53,942 bases of DNA, taken from the IMG/VR virus record IMGVR_UViG_3300047470_000541, positions 1 through 53,942 of that record. One strand, given 5' to 3'. Every line of letters begins with the position of its first letter. The first letter of the stretch is position 1. The notes under the pieces were generated by a model that had not been told where the DNA came from, did not search any database, and saw only the letters and a program-made list of their open reading frames with translations. Source of the DNA: a virus. Below, in pieces: positions 48,771 through 53,942 of this stretch. The position numbers were made by a program, and so were the translations under genes.

Positions 48771-48779
48771 TCCATTTAT

Positions 48780-49916
48780 TTAAATCGTAACCGTTTCAGG
48801 AGCGGCTTTCCTCGCGGATGGGAGTTTGATCCTTTCTAGATAGCGTTCTGAGATATGTGCGATAGGTATTGTAATCGCCGCTAGCACTAGTCCTGTTAGC
48901 ATGCCAAGTGTTATATAGTAGTCGCTAACGGTTATTCCAGAAATGTAATAGGCAATTATGTAAAGCAGCGGTACGTTCCAAAGGTAAAGGCTGTAACTAA
49001 TCTTTCCGAGATATTGTGAAATACCAAGTGACAGAAATTTGTTGAGGGCGCTTTGCTCTTTCCCCATTACATGAGTTATTACGAAAAATAACGCTCCGAT
49101 CTGCAAGATGAAAGGGGTTAGGTAGAACGGGCTTGCCAGTGTCATTAGGAAGATAAATAAAAATAGAAAAATAGCCCATTTGAACTTTGAGGTGCTTTCA
49201 ATTACTGCCTTTGACTCGTAAAGGTTCGCAGCTAACATTCCTATGGTAAAGCAGGGCATCCAAAGGTACGCGGAAGCTGATCCCAGCCCCATGGCAGATA
49301 CCTCTCGAACCATTAGAGAATACCCTAGAAGCATGAAAAGGGCAGCGATTCCTAGCCAGCGTTTCAAGGCAAAGGCTAGCAACAGGAACGGGATTGCAAT
49401 CATCTCCACCTGAAGTGTCCACGACGCGCCGTGAAGGGTAATTTGATAAAGTGTTGCATTTTTTATTACATCAATAATTGGGATTGCTGGGTACGTTGCG
49501 GGTGCTAAAGTATTTACAAATTGATTTATCAGGAAAAAGACGAATAGGCAAACGATAAGCGCCGGATAAATACGCACCACGCGTTTAGCTGTAAATACAA
49601 ATGGAAGCTTCAACCAGTCTGATGCTGTGTCTGCTTTCAATGATCTGAATAGGACTGCGCCACTAATTCCAAAAAATAGCATAACGGCTGTTTGGCCGTT
49701 GATTAAACTCAAAAGAAACTTTAACAGAATGTCGGGAAAGCTTGCAGACCATGTGCTCGACGTTAAAACGTCACCTACTCTATGGCCTACGGGCCTCTTG
49801 TCGATGAATATAAGTAGCGAATGATAAAAAATTACCATCAAAGCGGCGTATCCACGTAGGCCGTCGATGGCGTGTATCCGCTCAGTTTTTTGAGTTGTTG
49901 AAATTTCTGCGCTCAT
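48780..49916 (-). CDS. Acyltransferase-3 family membrane protein (probable O-antigen modifier)
   Basis: 378 aa, about ten membrane helices. Family marks: 'HAIDGLRGYAALMVIFYH' (Arg-Gly-Tyr and the active His), 'RVVRIYPAL', 'GASWTLQVEM' and 'LGKISYSLYLWNVPLLY'. These enzymes move acetyl or other acyl groups to surface polysaccharide. Reverse strand, clearly AT-richer than neighbours and placed after the fibre genes: a classic lysogenic-conversion moron that could change the receptor and block superinfection. Confidence 0.85.
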   Translation of the reverse strand: MSAEISTTQKTERIHAIDGLRGYAALMVIFYHSLLIFIDKRPVGHRVGDVLTSSTWSASFPDILLKFLLSLINGQTAVMLFFGISGAVLFRSLKADTASDWLKLPFVFTAKRVVRIYPALIVCLFVFFLINQFVNTLAPATYPAIPIIDVIKNATLYQITLHGASWTLQVEMIAIPFLLLAFALKRWLGIAALFMLLGYSLMVREVSAMGLGSASAYLWMPCFTIGMLAANLYESKAVIESTSKFKWAIFLFLFIFLMTLASPFYLTPFILQIGALFFVITHVMGKEQSALNKFLSLGISQYLGKISYSLYLWNVPLLYIIAYYISGITVSDYYITLGMLTGLVLAAITIPIAHISERYLERIKLPSARKAAPETVTI

Positions 49917-50136
49917 TGTTGGCTCAATGGTTCATGTTTTTTTGATTTTTTAAGGCGGTCACGCTTAGGGGCCTATGACGCCGGGCGACAGAATAGCAAT
50001 TTTTTAGCGGAACAAGCACATCGAGTGCACTTTAACGCATTGAGAACCGCCTACTCATGCGACGTCCCTTCTGCAAACCTTTGCCATCTCGAATCCAACG
50101 TCTGCCATCTAGCGGATGCTTCGCCTGGAGAAAAGT

Positions 50137-50688
50137 ATGTCGATCACTCAGCAGCAGTTGCTGCAGATCCTCCCGAACGCCGGCAAACAAGCCGGCGTTT
50201 TTGCGTCTGCGCTGAATCTGGCGATGGACCGTTACCAAATCAACACCCGGCTGCGTATGGCGGCCTTCATCGCCCAGGTGGGCCATGAGTCAGGCCAGTT
50301 TCGGTATGTGAAGGAACTCGGTGGCGACCAGTACCTGAGCAAGTACGACACCGGCCCACTAGCTAAACGCCTGGGCAATTCCCCTGAGGCGGACGGCGAC
50401 GGGCAGAAGTACCGCGGGCGCGGCCTGATCCAGATTACGGGGCACGACAACTACCTGGCGTGTAGCAAGGCACTGTTCGGTGACGACCGCCTTCTGCGCA
50501 CCCCTGAATTGCTCGAGCAGGCAGAGTGGGCGTGCAAGTCCGCGGCGTGGTTCTGGAATTCGCGAAATCTGAATGCGCTGGCCGATTCTGAAGATTTGGT
50601 GGGGGTAACCCGTCGCATTAATGGCGGGACCAATGGCCTGGCCGAGCGCCTTGCTTTCTACAACGCCGCGCTGAAGGTGCTGGCATGA
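50137..50688 (+). CDS. Endolysin, GH19 chitinase-like muramidase
   Basis: 183 aa from the ATG at 50137 (GGAG). 'MAAFIAQVGHESGQFRYVKE' holds the catalytic Glu; 'YRGRGLIQITGHDNYLACSKAL' and 'WACKSAAWFWNSRNLN' are the GH19 substrate-cleft motifs. No signal peptide, so release needs a holin. Overlaps the spanin gene by 4 bp. Confidence 0.92.
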   Translation: MSITQQQLLQILPNAGKQAGVFASALNLAMDRYQINTRLRMAAFIAQVGHESGQFRYVKELGGDQYLSKYDTGPLAKRLGNSPEADGDGQKYRGRGLIQITGHDNYLACSKALFGDDRLLRTPELLEQAEWACKSAAWFWNSRNLNALADSEDLVGVTRRINGGTNGLAERLAFYNAALKVLA

Positions 50689-51197
50689 GCATCTGGCTGC
50701 GCATTCTTCCTTATATAGCAGCGGTGCTGCTGGCGGTCGGCGCGCTGTTCGGCGCCTACCACCATGGCCTGTCGGTGAAAGATGCTGAATGGCAGGGCCT
50801 GTGGAACGACCGCAACACGCTGGACGCGAAGGCGCTGGCTGCCAATGAGTCCGCTGAGCGATCCAAAGAACAAGCCCGTCAACAATCAATCAACAAGGCG
50901 ATTCAAGATGCTCAACGCACGATCGATCAAGCCACTGCTGATGCTGCTGCCGCTCGCGCTTCTGCTGACAGCCTGCGCGGGGCAGCAGACGCCCTTGCCG
51001 CTCGACTCGCAGCCAGTCAAGCTGGCGGCAATTCCTGCACTGCCGCCGCAAGCCAGGCAGCTTCCCGCGCCGCAGCAGTGCTTGCCGACGTGCTCAAGCG
51101 CGCTGACCAGCGAGCGGGCGAACTGGCAGAAGTTGCTGACCAAGCCCGAGCCCGGGGAATGACTTGCGAGCAGGCTTACGATGGGCTGGGGCGCTAG
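50685..51197 (+). CDS. Inner-membrane spanin (Rz-like, DUF2514)
   Basis: 170 aa: N-terminal anchor 'ILPYIAAVLLAVGALFGAYHHG', then a long Ala/Gln/Arg-rich coiled coil, with Cys at 'NSCTAAAS' and 'MTCEQAY'. Works with the nested lipoprotein to fuse inner and outer membranes after the endolysin has acted. Confidence 0.85.
   Translation: MSIWLRILPYIAAVLLAVGALFGAYHHGLSVKDAEWQGLWNDRNTLDAKALAANESAERSKEQARQQSINKAIQDAQRTIDQATADAAAARASADSLRGAADALAARLAASQAGGNSCTAAASQAASRAAAVLADVLKRADQRAGELAEVADQARARGMTCEQAYDGLGR
50908..51162 (+). CDS. Outer-membrane spanin lipoprotein (Rz1-like), nested
   Basis: 84 aa in the +1 frame entirely inside the Rz gene. Signal 'MLLPLALLLTACAGQQ' with lipobox LTAC; mature part Pro/Gln-rich (PLPLDSQPVKLAAIPALPPQ). 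This is the standard nested Rz1 arrangement. Confidence 0.85.
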   Translation: MLNARSIKPLLMLLPLALLLTACAGQQTPLPLDSQPVKLAAIPALPPQARQLPAPQQCLPTCSSALTSERANWQKLLTKPEPGE

Positions 51198-51541
51198 CCG
51201 TCCGGATTTTCTGGGACGCGCTTATCCAGCGCCGCCTGCAATTGCCGACGCAGCGTTTCATTTTGGGACTGGACTAGTCTAAGGCTGCTGAGCTCACTCA
51301 ATTGCTCAGTCGTTTCCGCTTCGAGGTGCGCCATCCATACCCGCTTCTGTTCAAGCTCGACCTTTATCTGGTCGTTCATTTCGACAAGCGTGGAGATGTT
51401 TTCCTTCGCGATCTGCAGCTGGCGCTTCAGGTCCTTGATGTCTTCCTCGAGCATGCTCGCGTAATGCTTGACGGTTTCCAGCCTGCTCGGACAACCGAGC
51501 CATTCGCTGGTGTCCTCGATTTCGTACGGGTCCACAGTCAT
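51194..51541 (-). CDS. Coiled-coil protein controlled by a LexA box
   Basis: 115 aa; a short N-terminal part 'YEIEDTSEWLGCPSRLETVKHY', then a long coiled coil (about 25-105). Leftward against the lysis genes, overlapping the end of the Rz gene by 4 bp. The LexA box 13 bp before its ATG makes it an SOS gene. Function unknown. Confidence 0.7.
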   Translation of the reverse strand: MTVDPYEIEDTSEWLGCPSRLETVKHYASMLEEDIKDLKRQLQIAKENISTLVEMNDQIKVELEQKRVWMAHLEAETTEQLSELSSLRLVQSQNETLRRQLQAALDKRVPENPDG

Positions 51542-51553
51542 GCCTTACTGGTA

Positions 51554-51569
51554 CTGTTTGCATATACAG
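51554..51569. promoter_or_regulatory. LexA (SOS) box
   Basis: CTGTTTGCATATACAG, a full CTGT-N8-ACAG match inside TACTGT...ACAGTA, 13 bp upstream of the leftward coiled-coil gene. Confidence 0.8.
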
Positions 51570-51742
51570 TAATTGAGGCGAAAGGTTTGAGCGAGCGTGA
51601 AGTGACGAACAGCGTTGGTGTGTGATTATTGACTTTCGCGAGCCGCGTCACCGGTACAAATTGGCCGGCTATGAGACAAGTGAATCGGGGGGTGATTCAG
51701 CTACCATATCTGAGATGGACTTCGCGGTAGGGAGGAGATTTT

Positions 51743-52171
51743 GTGGCTTTCGAAACATCGACGCATCCAGTTGCAAGAAAACAAATTTTCCGCATCGCGT
51801 GCATTGTCTACCTGCTGGCATTGCTGCCAGCTTGGTTTTTCACCAGCATTGGGAATATTGGCCTTGGGATAGCCGTGTGGCTGGCTTGTGTTTTTTACTT
51901 TCACCACCGTATCCGGCGGATTGATAAAGAGGTTTTGGCGGATAAAGCGAAATATGAAGCGCTGCTGGCGCGTCGAGACTCTCTTTTAAGAAAAGCACAA
52001 ATGAAAGTTTATCCCGAGACTCGTCTTGAGTGTTTTTCATTGCTTGAAGAGATTGATCACATCATGGAGTGGGGATTCGGAGATCCGGCAACCGATAGTA
52101 GAAATTTGGAGACCTTCATAGAATATCGCCATCGTGTCGAGAAAATCTTATGGCGGCTCGATGATGAGTAG
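51743..52171 (+). CDS. Membrane protein near attR, GTG start
   Basis: 142 aa from GTG 51743, with GGGAGGAG directly upstream. Two hydrophobic helices (about 17-35, 39-54), then a soluble charged helix with 'KVYPETRLECFSLLEEIDHIMEWGFG'. Last phage gene before attR; likely expressed in the lysogen. AT-richer than the tail genes. Unknown. Confidence 0.6.
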   Translation: MAFETSTHPVARKQIFRIACIVYLLALLPAWFFTSIGNIGLGIAVWLACVFYFHHRIRRIDKEVLADKAKYEALLARRDSLLRKAQMKVYPETRLECFSLLEEIDHIMEWGFGDPATDSRNLETFIEYRHRVEKILWRLDDE

Positions 52172-52281
52172 TCTTTTTGGCATCGCGAATCCTCCATGAA
52201 GAGGGTCAGCGTAACAGTCGTCAATCGTTGGGGGAATGGTGGGGCGGTCGGCAGAACGCCGGGGAAGGGTGAGGTTAGGCG

Positions 52282-52312
52282 TGGGACAAACTTGGGACAG
52301 TGAATGTCCCAA
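52282..52312. repeat. TGGGACA repeats, possible integrase arm sites
   Basis: TGGGACA at 52282-52288 and 52293-52299 in direct order, and TGTCCCA inverted at 52305-52311; the last two form TTGGGACA-GTGAA-TGTCCCAA. They lie about 70 bp inside the prophage from attR, where arm-type or Xis sites are expected. The 52172-52379 gap holds no gene I can support. Confidence 0.5.
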
Positions 52313-52379
52313 ACAGGCATATATGCCGATGCATGGATGTGTAGCGAAATCCTTTGTTTACTGGGTGTTGAGGCGGGAA

Positions 52380-52452
52380 GGCCAACAAAATGGCAAGATG
52401 CTAGCGGATTGCAAATCCGCCTACGCCGGTTCGATTCCGACCTCGGCCTCCA
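52380..52452 (+). other. attR: tRNA-Cys(GCA) 3' portion, probably not a functional tRNA
   Basis: From about 52401 the sequence is a perfect tRNA-Cys 3' part: anticodon stem GCGGA/TCCGC with loop TTGCAAA (anticodon GCA at 52411-52413), T-loop TTCGATT, acceptor strand CTCGGCC and CCA end at 52450-52452. The 5' third (GGCCAAC...) pairs imperfectly with CTCGGCC and the D-arm is irregular, so this looks like the att copy left after integration. An intact tRNA-Cys should lie just left of base 1. Confidence 0.75.
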
Positions 52453-52462
52453 CTATTGAAAA

Positions 52463-52492
52463 CCCCGCAGATTAACGTCTGCGGGGTTTTTT
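52463..52492 (+). terminator. Host tRNA terminator
   Basis: CCCCGCAGA-TTAACG-TCTGCGGGG with a six-T run, 10 bp after the tRNA CCA end. Confidence 0.9.
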
Positions 52493-52495
52493 ATT

Positions 52496-52575
52496 GGTTC
52501 TTCACGGATTACCGGGACAGCGCGTTCTTTTTCATGAAGATCAAGAGCGTCTTTCCCGGTAATCCGTGAAGAACC
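52496..52575. repeat. 80-bp element with 22-bp perfect inverted ends
   Basis: Arm 52496-52517 (starts GGTTCTTCACGGATTACCGG) is the exact reverse complement of arm 52554-52575, around a 36-bp spacer. T run after the right arm. The ends recall termini of ISL3-like insertion sequences, so it may be a MITE-like remnant; it could equally act as terminator for dctA. No clear target duplication is seen. Confidence 0.7.
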
Positions 52576-52640
52576 TTTTTTGTTATCGATTTTTATTCAG
52601 TCTGAGGGAGTTGGCATTTCCAGTTACCACCTTGGAACCG

Positions 52641-53942
52641 TTAAAGCGCCGCCTCCGGATTCCGCCCGAATACTCGGCTGTATTCAGCCTTCGCAGTCTG
52701 CTCGGTAAACTCTCCTGACCATTTCGATACCACTACCGTTGCCACGCTATTGCCGATGGTGTTGCAGGTGGCGATGGCCATGGACATGAACCGGTATACC
52801 CCGAACAGCAGTGCCAGGCCTTCCACTGGCAGCACGCCGATCGCTGTCACCGTGGCAGCGAACACCACAAAGCTGCCACCGGAAACCGCCGCTGCACCCT
52901 TTGAAGTCACCAGCATGATGGCGATGGTGCCCAGCTGTTGCTCCCAACTCATCGGCACGCCGTAGGCATTGGCGATGAACAGCACGCAGAGCGACATGTA
53001 GATGGACGTGCCATCCAGGTTGAAGGCATAGCCGGTAGGCAAGACCAGGCCGACGCTCTGCTTGGAGCAACCGAATTTCTCCAGTTTCTGAAGCAGGCGC
53101 GGCAGGGCGCTTTCCGAAGACGCGGTGCCCAACACAATGAAGATCTCGTCCTTGATGTACTTGAGGAATCGCCACAGGCTGAAGCCAGATATACGGCAGA
53201 CGGCGCCGAGCACCACGAAGATGAAGAACGCGACGCAGACGTAGAACATCAGCACCAGGTTAGCCAGCGACATCAGCACCGCGCTGCCATTGCTGCCGAC
53301 GGCGTAGGCCACTGAGCCGAAGGCACCGAGTGGAGCAAACTTCATGATCAGGTTGATGAACTCGAAGAAACATTCGGAGATACGACTCAAGCCATCCTCA
53401 ATCACGCTGCGGCGCTCAGGCTTGAGGGCCAGCAGGGCAAAACCAAATAGCACCGAGATCACCAGCACCTGCAGTAGTTGTCCGCCAGCGAAAGCTCCGA
53501 CGAAGTTGTCTGGGAAAATCCCGTAGATAAAGTCCATTGTGGAGGCCGGGGCGTGACCCTTGGCGACCGCCGCACTAGCCGCTGCCGCCGTGGCACTGCT
53601 CGGATGAGCGTCGTGCATGCCCGAGCCGATGTTCAACAAATTGCCCCACAGCAGGCCTATGGCCAGGGCAATGGTTGAGACGATTTCGAAGTAGATCAGT
53701 GCACGCAAGCCGACCTTGCCGACCCGCTTGATATCGCCTGCCGAGGCGATGCCATGGACGACGGTGAAGAACACCAGGGGTGCAACGGCAGTCTTGATCA
53801 GCTTGAGAAAGATATCGCCGAGAATCTTGAATTTGGCAGCCAGTTCCGGTGCCAGAAAGCCGAAGGCAATACCCAGCACCATGGCTGCGATGACCTGGAA
53901 GGTCAGGTCTTTGTAGAACGGCTTTTTGTTGATAGTGGTCAT
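52641..53942 (-). CDS. dctA: C4-dicarboxylate:cation symporter DctA
   Basis: 433 aa, complete, starting at the last base of the window. 'FLKLIKTAVAPLVFFTVVHGIA', the Ser-rich re-entrant loop 'VLGTASSESALPRLL', 'PTGYAFNLDGTSIYMSL' and 'ATCNTIGNSVATVVVSKW' are the glutamate/dicarboxylate transporter motifs; the 'TASSES' form is typical of DctA. Imports succinate, malate and fumarate. A Ser/Ala/His-rich loop (about 110-133) is somewhat long. Host gene beyond attR. Confidence 0.92.
   Translation of the reverse strand: MTTINKKPFYKDLTFQVIAAMVLGIAFGFLAPELAAKFKILGDIFLKLIKTAVAPLVFFTVVHGIASAGDIKRVGKVGLRALIYFEIVSTIALAIGLLWGNLLNIGSGMHDAHPSSATAAAASAAVAKGHAPASTMDFIYGIFPDNFVGAFAGGQLLQVLVISVLFGFALLALKPERRSVIEDGLSRISECFFEFINLIMKFAPLGAFGSVAYAVGSNGSAVLMSLANLVLMFYVCVAFFIFVVLGAVCRISGFSLWRFLKYIKDEIFIVLGTASSESALPRLLQKLEKFGCSKQSVGLVLPTGYAFNLDGTSIYMSLCVLFIANAYGVPMSWEQQLGTIAIMLVTSKGAAAVSGGSFVVFAATVTAIGVLPVEGLALLFGVYRFMSMAIATCNTIGNSVATVVVSKWSGEFTEQTAKAEYSRVFGRNPEAAL

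Larger units (their letters stand above)
1..52452. mobile_element. Prophage with lambda-like early region and contractile tail (attL outside window)
   Basis: Integrase begins at base 1 and a tRNA-Cys-derived attR ends at 52452. Between them lie a repressor switch, recombination, replication, nin, lysis, packaging, head, sheath/tube tail, Mu-like baseplate and fibre genes in typical temperate-phage order. All head and tail modules appear present and open. The only clearly broken gene is a methyltransferase (in-frame TAG), so the phage may still be functional; this is inference. The left boundary is not in the window. Confidence 0.95.

Noticed and set aside
52380-52452. Fully functional tRNA-Cys gene
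   Set aside because: The 3' half is perfect, but the 5' acceptor strand mispairs at two positions and the D-arm is irregular; attR remnant fits better with an integrase at the other end.

Overview
The window is an almost complete temperate, tailed-phage prophage (about 1-52452) in a Pseudomonas chromosome, followed by host DNA. Pseudomonas is suggested by the high GC, a DUF1654-type gene (a family known mainly from pseudomonads), the flanking dctA-type transporter and the overall gene style. The left edge starts exactly at the integrase ATG, so attL lies outside. The right attachment site is the 3' part of a tRNA-Cys(GCA) gene at about 52380-52452, followed by the old tRNA terminator and dctA on the minus strand.

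Layout. (1) 1-978: tyrosine integrase, with a convergent excisionase-like gene. (2) About 1.2-15.2 kb: a long, mainly leftward early/accessory operon. It holds many small genes, a PP-loop (PAPS-reductase-like) protein, a C5-cytosine methyltransferase, an adenine/N4-type methyltransferase broken by an in-frame TAG, a complete diversity-generating retroelement (DGR), and a lambda-type recombination set (YqaJ/lambda-exo nuclease, ERF annealing protein, coiled-coil partner). (3) 15.2-17.5 kb: the lysogeny switch, with a S24-type CI repressor, a small Cro and two operator clusters that share a 12-bp palindrome. A LexA-box-controlled DUF1654 gene lies between them. (4) 17.5-24.1 kb: rightward replication and nin-like region (O-like initiator with internal iterons, P-like loader, TraR zinc finger, NinB, NinG, nucleotide hydrolase, metallophosphoesterase, and a gene in the position of a late antiterminator). 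(5) 24.1-48.6 kb: the late operon: holin-like membrane proteins, Ntn-hydrolase, metallopeptidase, terminase, portal, scaffold, P22-like coat, connector genes, then a contractile tail (sheath, tube, chaperone with a -1 frameshift, tape measure, Mu-like baseplate, fibre, fibre chaperone). (6) 48.8-52.2 kb: an AT-rich acyltransferase moron, GH19 endolysin, nested Rz/Rz1 spanins, a second LexA-box gene, a membrane protein and the att region.

The outstanding system is the DGR at 6861-9949. It has a reverse transcriptase with DGR-type motifs, an Avd-like accessory protein, a 101-bp template repeat and two separate target genes, each ending in a 101-bp variable repeat. By direct base-by-base comparison, 14 of 15 and 17 of 18 differences between template and variable copies fall at template adenines (coding strand), the signature of adenine-directed mutagenic retrohoming. 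Unusually, the template overlaps the start of the reverse transcriptase gene in another frame. The two targets sit in the leftward accessory operon, not next to the tail fibre genes.

How the parts work together (inference): CI holds both operator clusters. DNA damage acts through RecA/LexA on at least two prophage genes. The rightward operon replicates the genome. The late operon carries several intrinsic-terminator-like hairpins and so probably needs antitermination. The methyltransferases, acyltransferase and DGR targets are the accessory load. All functions are by recognition of motifs and family resemblance; no database search was run.
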